Source: Cordia subcordata (lineage: Eukaryota > Streptophyta > Magnoliopsida > Boraginales > Cordiaceae). Taken from it: DNA of 64,000 nt. Below the pieces are notes generated by a model, which did not search any database, was not told where the DNA came from, and was given only the letters and a program-made list of their open reading frames with translations. The stretch lies in assembly GCA_028554755.1 (NCBI GenBank), contig JAPTOF010000025.1:5443501-5507500 (forward strand), written 5' to 3'. A program made the position numbers and the translations under genes. Below, one piece after another: positions 1-11,286 of this stretch (position 1 is the first letter of the stretch; every line of letters begins with the position of its first letter).

Positions 1-270
1 AATTTTTCTTGATGCAAAGAACTGTGTGATTGCTCCAGAATCTTTCCACTCTACAAATATCCACTTTGACCACCATCTTCAAAACACATATTGGTGGGAG
101 CGTTTTTGTTTGTTGGTTCGTCGTTGTCATCGTTACATCCCTCGAGCATCATGACAAATTAATCAATTGCCTTGGGCTTCATGTTAGCAAGAGAATCATA
201 AATTGCAGTGGGGATAGCCATCGGAGATTGCTAAATTTGTCCTCAAGTTGGTCATCGTCTTGAATAGCTG

Positions 271-378
271 TCAGAGTTCTTCAAAGGCCTTATCTTGCTT
301 CTCTACCATGATAAGAATTTTTTTCTTCAAGACATCCACTTCTCGTTGGAGTTTATTGAATTTGATGTCTTCATCCAT
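271..378 (-). pseudogene. gag-like coiled-coil fragment of a retrotransposon
   Basis: Reading the minus strand from the ATG at 376-378 gives about 35 codons rich in Lys, Glu and Leu, with a start like MDEDIKFNKLQREV, ending at a stop at 271-273. Reading past the stop continues in charged residues towards the window edge. Short charged coiled-coil openings of this kind are common at the start of plant LTR-retrotransposon gag proteins, so I read this as the broken start of a gag gene whose LTR would lie to the right. No protease, RT or integrase is present here to confirm it. A fragment of another coiled-coil gene cannot be excluded. Confidence 0.3.
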
Positions 379-1088
379 GGAGGATTGTTGGTGACTGCTG
401 ATACCCTGGTTAAGGTCCTTTAATGGCGACCTTGATCTCAAGCCCTATGGAAGATATGGAAGAAAGCCTCCTAAACAAGCCTTAAGCGTATAACGAAAGA
501 GAGGAGAAGAAGATAGAACAGGGAAAGAGATAAGGGATTTCAATTTTTCTTGGTTCAAATACATTACAAAACTTATTCTTATTTATGTACAACTAATGAC
601 AGGAGTTGACTTAGTAAACTAACTAACTCAACTAATTCCCAGACATCTTGAAATGCTTTATCTATATTCTTATCCCTACTTATTATGCACGTAACAGGCC
701 ATAAGGTTGAAAATATCCTAAAAAAATCTTTTAAAAATATATCATCCTCACGCATTGCGTGGGGTTTGAACGAGTAGATAAATATATGGATTGACATTAT
801 AGCATAAAGGAGTAAGTATAGACTTATATGAAATTACAAGCTCATAAAACTTATATCTCATAAATGATATCAAAGCTCATTGCACTGAAAGTTTATTGAT
901 AGAAATAGTAACATCGATAATGCTTCCTACATATTACACAACTCTTTTTAGTTCATTCTAGCCGGAACAAGAAGCAGTAGCATTCACACACACTCAAACA
1001 TATACTTCAACACAGACACACATATACATTTCATATGTTAAGATAGCCTCAGGGCCATTTACAACTAGCAAATAAAGACTTCTTAGAT
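379..1088. other. Noncoding, LTR-like AT-rich stretch
   Basis: There is no convincing gene here. On the minus strand the sequence between about 400 and 720 reads like a retrotransposon leader: a pyrimidine-rich run followed by a GGGTATCAG-like primer-binding-type word next to the gag-like start at 376-378. I could not find a second LTR copy in the window, so this assignment stays weak. Confidence 0.25.
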
Positions 1089-1093
1089 GTACT

Positions 1094-1227
1094 AGTGAGA
1101 TTTTGTTTTGCCCGTGAGAAGTTCCTTTGTATTGCATTCAATATATAATGATACATGATAAGAGTTGTACAGCAAGAAGAATTATACAAGAGTCATTCTG
1201 ACACCAAAAGATATTATCTTTCTAACA
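1094..1227 (-). repeat. 3' LTR of the Copia derivative (internally deleted)
   Basis: It matches 3121-3314 base for base over most of its length, but it lacks a block of about 60 bp that in the other copy begins after the shared GAGTCATTCT word. It is bordered inside by the polypurine tract and outside by GTACT. Confidence 0.8.
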
Positions 1228-3120
1228 ACCCTCCCATTTCCCCCCCAAAAACAAGTTGATGGTGGAGAAGCCACATGTAACTTGTCTTTGAGTACCTCAA
1301 ACCTTGGCTTGTACAACGGCTTGGTAAAAGTATCTGTGATTTGAGAATCCGATGATATAAATAAAAGCGAAAAAAAGGCCATCTTTGAGTTCCTCACGAA
1401 CAAAATGCACATCAATTTCGATGTGTTTGCTACGATGATGAATTACATGATTGAAAGCCAAGTATATAATGCTCATATTATCACATAATATTCGTGGTAC
1501 GGTGGACATTTTAAGGCCCAAGAAACGTACAATATGTAATACCCATAACAATTCAAATGTTAGAGCAACCAACGCTTGATATTCAACCTCAGTACTCGAT
1601 ATAGAAATAGTATTTTTCCTTTTCGCACTCTATGTTATCAAATTTGAGCTAAGAAATATGGCAAACCCAGTTTTGGACCTTCTAGTCATAGGGCAACCAG
1701 CCCAACTGGAATCAAAATAGCTAGTTATTTCTAAAAAAGTCACTGGCTGAAAGGTTAGACCATGCGTAAGAGTTCCTTTAACATAGTGCAAAATATGTTC
1801 AACTACTACAAGATGTGGTACTCTTGGCTCATGCATGAACTGGCATACAGAGTTAACAACATAGGATATATCTGGTCTAGTCATAGTAAGGTACTGCAGT
1901 AGGCCTACTAGTTGTCGAAACTCATTAGGATCAGAGAATAAATCACCTTCCAAATCATGTAAGCTTGTGCCAACATGTGGTGCATTGAGAGGCGTTGCTC
2001 CATCCATACCAAATTGCTGTAAAAGTTGTATTGCATATTTCATTTGAGTAAGAGAGATAGCCCTAGCTGAATAGTGGACTTCCATACCAAGGAAGTAATG
2101 TGATGGACCTAAATCTGTCACTGAAAAGACTTTCAAAAGCTTAGAGATAAACGCCTTGACTTCTGCTAAAGAATTACCAATGAGCACTGTGTCATCTACA
2201 TAAATCAACAATATCAATTTACTATAAGAAATTTCCCGAATAAATAAAGAGAAATCATGTTGTGAATGGTGAAAACCACATGCCAAAAGAAACGAGTTAA
2301 AGCATTAATACCAAGCCTATGGGGCTTGCTTTAGCCTGTAGATTGATTTGTGTAGCTTGCAAACATAATCTAGATATGCAGTATCAGTAAAGCCTTGAGG
2401 TTGAGTCATGTAGATGGCTCCAGGTAAATCACCACGTAAAAATGCATTTTTGACATCTAATTGACGTAAAAGCCACTGATTTGCCAAAGCTAAAGAAATA
2501 ACTAGTCTAATAGTATAGGCTCTTACCACAGGACCGAAAGTATCGCCGTAATCTCTTCTTGGTTGTTTTGTGTATCCCTTAGCAACAAGTCTTGGTTCAT
2601 AACGCTCCAATATGCCATCTGATTTTTGTTATATTTTGAAAACCCGACGACACCCAACAATGTTAATATTTAGCGGGCGAGGAACAAGAAACCATGTATG
2701 ATTTGCTACTAAAGAATTAAATTCTTCTTGCATGGCCTCTTTCCATTTAGCATTTTTTTGTGCCCTTGTAAAACTAGATGGTTCTAGAGGCAAATTTGTA
2801 GTAGAAGCAAGAGAGCTCGCCTTTATTGGATATCGTGTTGTTAAAAGAGCCTTGGGTTTAAAAATTCCATGCATAGACCTTGTTACCATTTTGAGTTCGC
2901 ACAACAAAAGAAGAATCAGATACCAAACTTGGTGGAACATTTGATGTTGGTGCATCATTATGAGGTTGAGAATTAATTGCCATGTTGTCAACATTATGTT
3001 CATCTTGTGGTACCAAAAGAGATGTATTTGCTGGTGGCATATCAGTAGACAAAGTTGGGAATTTGTGTGTGTGTGTGTGTTTTTTTTTTTTTTGGCTACT
3101 GCTATTCTTCTCTGATACCA
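1228..3120 (-). pseudogene. Copia pol remnant: reverse transcriptase and RNase H
   Basis: The segments run along the minus strand. A spacer lies at about 2860-3070. The RT N-terminal part at 2317-2610 contains RLVAKGYTQ-like and LDVKNAFLRGDL motifs. The RT core at 1630-2286 carries the catalytic LLIYVDDTVL motif, then LGPSHYFLGMEV and LTMTRPDISYVV. RNase H at 1297-1572 has KHIEIDVHFVREELKDG, and the C-terminal tail at 1182-1340 has QITDTFTKPL. The segments lie in different frames, so at least two frameshifts interrupt the protein. Integrase, protease and gag are missing, so the element could not move by itself. Family assignment rests on the YVDD box and the domain order typical of Ty1/Copia. 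Confidence 0.85.
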
Positions 3121-3314
3121 TGTGAGATTTAGTTTTGCCCATGAGAAGTTCCTTTGTATTGCATTCAACATATAATGATACATGATAAGAGTTGTACAGC
3201 AAGAAGAATTATACAAGAGTCATTCTTATCTCTGTAGCAGTCAGTTCTCTTTGTATTAGCTGGCATATACATCTAAGGTTACGTGAGACACCAAAAGATA
3301 TTATCTTGCTAACA
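3121..3314 (-). repeat. 5' LTR of the Copia derivative (full length)
   Basis: It is 194 bp and begins TGTTAGC on the minus strand. It ends in CA immediately before the TGGTATCAGAG initiator-Met primer-binding site. GTACT follows on its outer side. Confidence 0.8.
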
Positions 3315-3353
3315 GTACTAGTAGTGCATCTTTGATGCAGTCATTTGGTTCTC

Positions 3354-3387
<34 letters not shown>

Positions 3388-3402
3388 GTGTGTGTGTGTG
3401 TG
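3354..3402. repeat. Compound microsatellite (TA)n(TATG)n(TG)n
   Basis: Uninterrupted dinucleotide and tetranucleotide runs lie just downstream of the MLP pseudogene 3' end. Confidence 0.9.
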
Positions 3403-3811
3403 CATTTGTGTATTCTCATAATCATTCAAGGTGGTGAGTCTCAATATCTTTGGTGAGTTGAAGAAACAAGTCCATCAAAGTTGTTGGGTATGGTACATCC
3501 TCGTTAACCTTCTCGTGCTTGATGGTCCATGTCGCCAAGTTGCTCTCGCCATGTGAGATCTCAACATGAAGAGTTACGTTAAAGATGTTATATATGTCCA
3601 CAACATCGCCACCAATCACCTTGAACGTGATTAACTTATTTTCCTCGGCTATTGCTGCTATTTTGTCCTTGGGAATCTTCTTCTTCCCCTTTGTAGTTCA
3701 TAAGCAGCGTAGTAAATTAACATTAGAGAACATCTTTCTTGGACGAATACTTTATCAATAGATCAGGGTAACCTCGGCTCTTTTAAATTAAAAATTATTA
3801 TTAGTTTTAGA

Positions 3812-4088
3812 TGATGGCAGAGTTAGAGGGCAAGTAGGGGCAGCCCAACTCCTAGCCCAAAAAATTATAAATAATTTTTATATTTATTTACAAAAAAATA
3901 AATTTAATTGTGTATTTTGCCCCCTTCCCCAAAACAACAACAACAACAACAACAATAATATGTTTGTATCTTAATTATTTATCTCTTTTATTTAAAAAAT
4001 TATTAACATTGATTAGCAATCTAAAATTTCAATTATTCTCATTTTTTTAGTTTAGTTTTGATGATTTCTAATAATAATATCATCTAAC

Positions 4089-4119
<31 letters not shown>

Positions 4120-4207
4120 ATTTTATTACAAATCTTTCATTGATTTTTTGAGTAAAAAAATTTAATATTTTGATCCCGCCTATGTCAAGATCCTAACTCA
4201 ACCACTG
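3812..4207. mobile_element. hAT-like non-autonomous element, copy 1 (396 bp)
   Basis: This is a diverged copy of 4299-4735. Its ends are degenerate versions of CAGTGGCGGAG and CCACTG. The eight flanking bases are GTTTTAGA (3804-3811) and GCTCTAGA (4208-4215), identical at six of eight with both differences C/T transitions, as expected for an old 8-bp target duplication. The interior is AT-rich, includes a (TA)n run, and has no coding capacity. Confidence 0.65.
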
Positions 4208-4298
4208 GCTCTAGACAAACTATTCAATTAAGGGAACATCTTGTAAATTTTTAAAACTATAAGATAAAGATACATCTCATAAGTTTTCAAACCATGTC

Positions 4299-4735
4299 CA
4301 GTGGCGGAGCTAGGTAGGGCAAGTAGGAATAGCTGCCCTCCCTAGCCCAAAAACTCGATCAAAAAGAAATTTTATATATATTTACTAAAAAATAAATTTA
4401 TATATGTATTTTACCCCCACTTCCCCCCAAACTCAAAGAAAAAATAATATTAATAAGTTTGTATCTTTATTATTTATCTCTTAAAAATTGTTAACATTGA
4501 TTAGTAATATAAAATTTCAAATATCGTCACTTATTTAGTTCATTTTTAATGATTCTCAATAATAATATCATCTAATTTTATATAATATTAAAAATTTATA
4601 TATATATATATATATATATGTATGCATGTATGTATGTATGTATGTATGTATAATATTTTATTACAAATTTTTTCATTTTTAATAAAAAAATTAATATTTT
4701 AGTCCCACTATATCAAAATCCTAGCTCTACCACTG
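4299..4735. mobile_element. hAT-like non-autonomous element, copy 2 (437 bp)
   Basis: The termini are inverted: CAGTGGCGGAGCTAGG at the left and CCTAGCTCTACCACTG at the right. They differ at two positions. Flanks are ACCATGTC (4291-4298) and GCCATGTC (4736-4743), seven of eight identical. CA...TG ends with an 8-bp duplication are typical of hAT elements. Inside are (TA)n and (TATG)n microsatellites at about 4597-4651. No transposase is encoded. Confidence 0.75.
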
Positions 4736-5130
4736 GCCATGTCAAATGCCAAGTAATGTGCAATGGAATACAACAAAACCTAGGCTGGAATATATTAGCA
4801 GTGAGTGAGAGGAAATCTGTGCATGCATGCGTGCCTAGCGAAACGTATATACAACTTTAATAAGGGCTGGAAGCAAATAATTTATACTACCATGGGCGTA
4901 GGACCAGCAGATGATAGAACCTACAGTTCCGCATTGGCATTCATGTAATTCACGACCTTGTATTTTTATCACCGAAAATTGTGGATATATTTTATGGATT
5001 GTGTCTAAACAGCTCAAGAAATGCATCCCCATCAGACTTGATCTCAATCTCATTATCTGACCTTTTAGGCTTATCTGTCTTCTTAGTAACTAAAGAAACC
5101 AAGTCTAGCAAACAATGGAAAATTTACAAG

Positions 5131-7055
5131 TAAATGAAGGTAAAGCGATGAAGAATTCTGAGACCCTCTCATCTTTATATTGTTGGTTTAGGAGCAATAA
5201 GGCTTACACAAACTTTTCTTCCCTGGTCTGAAAGTAACTTTTTAACTACCTTTTTGTGTAAATCTCTTTTTTTTTTAACCTTCAGTTTTAACCCAATTCC
5301 CACTTCAAAAAGTTTAAACTTAATTCATAACTCTTAAAGTCATGGTTCCAACTACTTCCAATTACTTGAATTCTTTATGATCAACTAGGCACCCTTAATC
5401 CCTCACAAAGAAAGTATTAACTGATGTTTATTTAGATATTTACAAGTATTCAAAATATAATTTTCACTATGCATATTAATGAACAAACAAATAAGTAATG
5501 TAGTTTCGACTTCAAGATAGGGTTTCAAAGTTCATCGTGTCTATAGAAAAGCCAACAAATATGTCAATTAGTTGGCCTATCATGGGCTGAGTCATAAGCT
5601 AGGAAAGCACATCATTGAAGAACCTCCTGAGACCTCTTAAGAAGTTGCTTGGTGAAGACATGAGAAAATTAACATCAAGTCGATATATCTAAATAAGCAA
5701 TGTAGGGGGCGGGAAAGGAGGGGGGTTGATAATTATGCAATCAAAGACTGGTGCAATGTTGAGGTGAGATTGAATCTTCACAAAGCAACAAGCTCATCAA
5801 CTTATTAGGGTGAAGACCATTATGAATTGGTCATTCATTAGCAGATCTCCAAGTAGATTACTCAATATTATTTCCTGTTATGAGTGGTTGGCCATGTCAT
5901 TCTATATTTTGAGCATGAATTCTTCCTGATTCACGTGGATATTAGATAATCACTGTAGAAATCAAATTATTAGTTACATATATTACATTTAAAAGTATAA
6001 TAAAATTAACGAGTTACGCTGGATCCAACTATAAAGATTTTTAATATAACTAAAAATTGATCCTACATTTAGAAGCGTAATAATAATTCTTATATCTGCA
6101 ACTATAGCTAGTCACTACAAAAAAAGTAGGTACTAGGCACCACCACATCTATAGGGTGTCGCTTATATATAATTCTAGAAAAAAAAATTACACCATATTT
6201 CATTGACAGTTCGAACCTTGAGCCTTCCTTATTATAGCACTCTATAATCATATAAATCGTCATCCGCCAATCAAGTTAAGAATAATTCATTAATATCTCG
6301 CATAACAATATAACTATATATTACCTAAAAACTTACCTATGTAATAAAACTGCCACCTGTTTCTCATTATTTTATAGTGAAACCCCTGCCTATTCTTAGT
6401 TATTTTTAGTGTATATTTGTTAGATTTGGAAGTGTAGCTTATAATTTAAGTATAGACCAAATAAAATTCAAATTTTTGTTGTATTTTGAGAAGTAGTAAA
6501 ATTATTTTTCAAATTTATATTAGTTACACTTTCAAGCATAACAAATTATTTTGCTATCTTAGAAAGAATTTACATATAAAATTTTTAATATCATTGGGAC
6601 AATTGAAAATATAACAAATATTTTATTACATTTAAAATTGTAAATAAAATAAAAATTATCATTGTGCTCTTTTACACTTTACAAGCATAATAAAAAATAC
6701 GTACTCACTGACCTAAATCTTACAGTGAATATATCATATAATTCTTATCTTTTGCCCTTTTACTCTTCTACCTTTTCCTTTTGTCGTCAAGTGATCTGAT
6801 ACGGCCAAATTATTACATTAACTCGAACGCATATCTGATATGGACATCATAAATTAAGCAAAATTAATTATAATTATATGGCGTGGCATAAACAGGGCCT
6901 CTATCTTGGACATAGCTAGCCTAGTGAAGCTCTCTTTGACTCGAAATGGGTCTTATTCATAGTTTGGTAACTAAGAGATATATTTCTCATTTCATGTATA
7001 AAAGATTTCAAAATTAATTCTCCATAACCACATATATTATGTTATCAAATTTTAG
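5131..7055. other. AT-rich intergenic DNA, possible CACTA remnant
   Basis: No gene is supported. At 6113 the sequence CACTACAAAAAAAG resembles the terminus of plant CACTA (En/Spm) elements. Between about 5970 and 6720 a word like TTACATTTAAAAGTATAATAA recurs in both orientations with variations, as subterminal repeats might. I found no matching opposite terminus or TnpD-type transposase, so this is only a hint. Confidence 0.3.
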
Positions 7056-7620
7056 GGTGAGTTTGATTTTTTGTTTTGAAGAACTAATTGGCTTTTAAAA
7101 CTTAAAAATCCGTTTCTCGAAAAAGAGGGCATTTCTTTTTTCATTTTAAAAATTGGTTGAGCTAAAAGTCAACGAATTTTTGGGCATAGACGTAAAAGTT
7201 AAAATTTTTTACTTCTCCCTTTGCAATTTATTGGAGGGAGTTTTCTAAATTCTTTGAACTGAAATACCTCGTTGTTTTTATAAATTAATATTTCCAGTTA
7301 TAATTGAAAAATAAATAAAATTATAAAACATAACTAATAAAAATAAAAATAAACTTAAAGATTTTAAATCTAATAAAAATAAAATAATAAAATACAGTGT
7401 AATTTAATAAATTTTAATTTTTAAAAAACCACAGCTATAATTCCTTTTAAAATTGTCTAAACAAGTCAAGAAATCATTAAGGTAGAGTCTAATAATTTAT
7501 TACTATAAATTTTAAAATGCCCTTTTTAATGACTTAGACAAGCAACCACATTATTTTCAAAAGTAAAACTAAATATCATCTCATTTAATAAAAATTCATT
7601 TCTTTCAAAAATAACCAAAC
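7056..7620. repeat. Possible MITE with GTTTGRTT-type ends
   Basis: The left end reads GTGAGTTTGATTTTTTGTTTTG. The right end, read on the other strand, has GTTTGGTTATTTTTGAAAG. The interior is extremely AT-rich and noncoding. The ends are only approximately inverted and I cannot fix a target duplication. Confidence 0.35.
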
Positions 7621-9654
7621 ATATTTGTGTTTTCAGTAGAAATCCTTTTGACTAAAAGTTCACTTTTAAAAGGCTTTTTTAAAACACGATATATTCAAAT
7701 CGAAAGCCAAACTAGCTCTTACTCCTCTGGAAAACAAAACAAGAAGTCTCCTATCTCTATTTATTCAGCCAGGGACGACGCCATAAGCTTTGATGCGGGG
7801 TCACTTGGGGGGGGGGGGGCTGCTAAAAAAGCAAGCACTTATATTCAAGATCATCAAAATTTTACGACTGATTTTAACCCAAAAATAAATTTAAACTTCT
7901 AAGTTCCACTTTTTATACAAAAATTTACAAAAGATATCATTGCTATATGGATTTCTATTGGTTAGTCTAGTTATAACTTCAAAAGGATGAGCGCAATGAT
8001 TTGGTCTGCATTGTGGCTCAGGATCTTATAAGAAATCGGGTAGTTCCACAAATAGGATGGGAAAGGGTATAACAACCACAATGGCAGCGAGATAATGGAG
8101 ATGGGTTACATGTGCACGATGAGAAAAATTGGGCCAAAATCGACTCAACTCTAATACCATGTTAAGAATATTCTAACATAAAAATTAATTAATTAATATG
8201 AGGAATGGTCCAGAACTTTATAAGATGATCTTGAATCTTAAGATTGTTTTTATTAAAGAGGAATACATATTCCAACAATATATAATATAAGTTCAATTCA
8301 CTAAAAGATTTAAGTAACCCAAGCAAAAAGACATAGAGAAAGTGACAGGAAGAAACTACAAGTATTTTCTAATCTATTTGTTAGTCAAATTAGCATTGAT
8401 TTTATTAGATGTAATTGCTAGTTTCTCTTTCTTTTTTTTCTTTTTTTTTTTTGTACTAAGGAGGTTGCGTCAAATATACTACATCACAATAAGTCTTTGG
8501 GAGGAAACTCTTCTCAAGTCTTCACCAAGGATTGGCTTGAGGAGTTCCAGTGGATCATGGACTTTGTGCACGTCGATTGGAAAGTTGAGACCATATGTTG
8601 CTAACCAATTTGCGAATAGAAAGAAAATAATTATACGACACAATTAGAATATAAGATCCATTGGAAGATAAATATTATAAAAAATTGATTGGGCAATATC
8701 AAAGATGGATTCATAAACTATTATGTAGTTATTTTCATTGGGAATTATTTATTTAATAGTATCAAAATGAAAATAATTATACGACACAATTAAAATATAA
8801 GATCCATTGAAAGATAAATCGAATACTTATATTTTGTCAAAAAATTCATGCTTTTCTCAATATGGATATTTTTTATGTTACTCTCAATAACAAAATTTTC
8901 TAGTTATGCCTGTGCATACAGTTGACTTTTCCCTACTCAGAACAATTATTATTAGTAGTAGAAGCGCCAAATTCCAGATTTGCAAGCAAAATTGTCTAAC
9001 ATTAATTATTGAATCACTAGATACACAAACCAGAAAAGCCAAAGAAAAATGATTATTGCCCAAGTATAGTACTTAAGGTCTCACCGCTACAATTTTTCCA
9101 AAATAAGACAAGAAAATTAATTTTGAGAAAGAAAGGCCAACAATTTGGATTAGAGTTTTAGTAAAGGCAAAAATTAAGGACTTGGGCTGCATAAAAGTCG
9201 TTGCATTAATGCACATCTGTATCACTTGTAACTGCGAGATAAACTTTCAATTGCAGAATATTGATGATTGGTACAACAGTTTTTTTTTTTTTTTAATTTT
9301 AAATTTAATCTTGTCAATCCATTTACATTCAATGCTTCTATGATTTGGATGAAACATAACGAGAATGCAAGGTCCGTTGAAGATTAGGGCATAAAATAAA
9401 TAGCAGATGCAGCTTGCCATCATTGATTACCTTTGGTGGCTTGAATAAAACGTACATTAATGATTTTCATCTCAATCATGTCAAGAAAAAAAAAAAAAAA
9501 AAAGAGGAAATCTTAATCATGTGGAAAGCCAAGCGATAAGGTGAAGTGATTGTTGTGTGGGGTAAAAATAGAGACATGGAAATACCATGAAAATAAGCCG
9601 AAGGTGCTGGCTCTAGTATGAGCAGCATGTATCCTGTTTTGACATACTTAGAGC
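7621..9654. other. Intergenic DNA with a Copia-type primer-binding site
   Basis: No gene is seen. At 8148-8159, read on the minus strand, a TGGTATTAGAGT word follows an ACA-type LTR end (TGTTAAGA starts at 8160 on the plus strand). It may mark a decayed LTR to its right, but no second LTR or pol was found. A G homopolymer lies near 7806-7820, a T-rich run near 8415-8452, and A/T homopolymers near 9280 and 9486. Confidence 0.35.
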
Positions 9655-10085
9655 CTGTTTGGCATTGAGTTTTAGCCCCAAAAATAAGTTAGGTTTTGAA
9701 AAAAGTAAGTATATAAAGTGTTTGGTTATTGATAAAATTGAGTTTTGAGAGATTTAAAGTGGAATTTTAAAAAAGTATCAACTATGCTGCTTTTTTCAAT
9801 CTGTGTTTTATAAACAACACATTTACATATATGCACTTTATTAATTACAATAATTACAACATATTTATTTATGATTAAAGATTTAATTGAAATTTTAAAA
9901 TATTAAATGTTAAAATTGAAATAAAAAATAAAAAATTAAATATTAATAATTTAAATTTTTAAAAAATTAAAAACTAAAATTTTTAAAGTCTAACTTTTTA
10001 AAAGTTAAAAATTTAGAATTTTAACTTTTAAATTTTAAAATTAAAATTTCAAAGTTTTAAAATTATTTCTTAAAAATTTTAAAAT
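9655..10085. repeat. AT-rich repeat, homologous to 51,740-52,035
   Basis: It starts with AGCCTGTTTGGCATTGAG, an end typical of plant MITEs. Its body shares long stretches with 51,740-52,035, including GAGTTTTGAGAG, TTTTATAAACAACA and TTACAACATAT...TTATGATTAAAGATT in the same order. It is noncoding. It ends close to the MAK16 promoter or leader. Confidence 0.55.
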
Positions 10086-11286
10086 TTTACAATTAAAAAT
10101 ATAAAAAATCCCCCTGGTCAGATTCCCCCCAACCCCGAAAAACCCTTTACACACAAAAACCCCCAACCCACGTCGCCGTCGGTCACCACCGCTCAAACAC
10201 ACACCACCCCCACAGCCGCCTTCCCCCAAAAACCACCACCACCACTTGTTCAAAGCTTCACACAGCCAGATTTGACAAGGTATGCTTCATTCAAATCGCT
10301 TATCTTAATTCCGGCATTTTTCTCATTTTTGAAATTCTAATCCTCACGACAATATTCATCTTGACCATTACGCTTTGAATTCTCTCATCACTTTTTTCTT
10401 CTCATTCTATGGAGAAAATGAGAAACATACTGTACGCATGAAGAAATATATATTGCCAAGTGAATATGTTGAATGTGGCTTAATTTTTACCTTTATAGCT
10501 GACTTATTAAATTACTTTTTTCAAATGGTATCAAACTGAGGAATATCTAATTAATCATTATGAAAAGCACAAAAATATTGGTAATTGCTTTACTGCCAAT
10601 AGGATGAACATTGGAATTTTTGTCTGCCATTCTGATTAATACTTTCTTTAGTTCAATTTGTTTAGCACTTCACAATAAGATAGAGATTAATCTGGGCCTT
10701 AACCGGAGGCGAATGCAGTAAACCACCTTATTTAAAATTGTGTTAAATTGAAAAATGTTAACCGTTATGTTTTGCCTCAATTAAAACTAGCTAAGTCAAT
10801 CTGTTTATGGAAAACGAGATCAATTTTCGCTCAGAATAGCTAAACATAAATTAAGTTCCAAATTGATATTTGAAGATAGCGTAATGTATTTGGACAACTT
10901 GGTTATTGTTAGAGAACAAAGAAAACTTAATTATGAGTACCAAGTTATTGGGTAAGATAAACAATTATAGAGTTGTAATTGTGCATTTCTAAAGTGATCC
11001 TACTGGATAAGCATGAGGATTTAATTGTTAATACTTCATTTTAGGTCTGTTTTTGTAGGACACTGATGGTTAGTTTGATCTCTGTACAATTCTTTATCAA
11101 GATTCATTATAGACCTATTGCCGTGACAAGTTTATTACTCTGATGAGAATGTTAGTGAGAATTTTACTGTTGTGACAAGATTATAATTTTAAGAGAATGG
11201 ATTTTCATCCTCCAGAAAAAAATATAGTTTTGGCCCTTTGGATGACCGAATAAGCGCTAAAGGTTTCAGTTTATTAATCACAAAAG
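10086..11286 (+). promoter_or_regulatory. MAK16 upstream region: C-rich leader and probable 5'UTR intron
   Basis: A C-rich, A-rich, T-poor tract (about 10,108-10,260) abruptly follows AT-rich DNA and looks like a 5' untranslated exon. It ends in ACAAG|GTATGC at 10,279/10,280. A pyrimidine-bearing GGTTTCAG ends at 11,269, 17 bases before the MAK16 ATG. Together these suggest a leader intron of about 990 bp, 10,280-11,269. The transcription start and promoter elements cannot be read with confidence. Confidence 0.45.

Larger units (their letters stand above)
1089..3319 (-). mobile_element. Ty1/Copia deletion derivative with GTACT target duplication
   Basis: The element lies on the minus strand. 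Its 5' LTR is 3121-3314 (194 bp) and its 3' LTR is 1094-1227 (134 bp, lacking about 60 bp that the other copy has). The LTRs start TGTTAG on the coding strand. GTACT flanks both sides exactly (1089-1093 and 3315-3319). A TGGTATCAGAG primer-binding site abuts the 5' LTR (about 3110-3120), and a G-rich polypurine tract abuts the 3' LTR (about 1229-1250). Only the spacer, reverse transcriptase and RNase H remain between them; gag, protease and integrase are absent. The internal region is only about 1.9 kb instead of the usual 4-5 kb. The 3' LTR terminal dinucleotide is mutated (AG for TG on the plus strand). Confidence 0.85.
3422..5130 (-). pseudogene. Major latex protein (MLP/Bet v 1) pseudogene, two exons
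   Basis: Exon 2 (3422-3689) encodes an intact MLP C-terminal half, with TFKVIGGDVVDIY, NVTLHV, ATWTIKHEKVNEDVP and LTKDIETHH, and a stop at 3422-3424. Exon 1 (4891 to about 5130) encodes EIEIKSDGDAFLELFRHNP and then, in another frame, KIQGRELHE and GTVGSIICWSYAHG. A single-base deletion near 4993 creates an in-frame TAA (4992-4994) and separates the two parts. The intron falls after YAHG, the usual MLP position, and its GT/AG ends keep phase (CAT G|GG AAG). The intron, about 1.2 kb, is filled by two hAT-like insertions. MLPs are small cytosolic ligand-binding proteins of about 150 residues. No convincing initiator ATG was found. It is probably non-functional unless the deletion is an assembly error. 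Confidence 0.8.

Noticed and set aside
6113..6130. CACTACAAAAAAAG as a CACTA transposon end
   Set aside because: No opposite terminus, 3-bp duplication or transposase was found, so it is mentioned only as a hint.
7627..7902. 91-residue plus-strand frame with a Gly run
   Set aside because: The Gly codons come from a G homopolymer; there is no domain, start context or exon structure.
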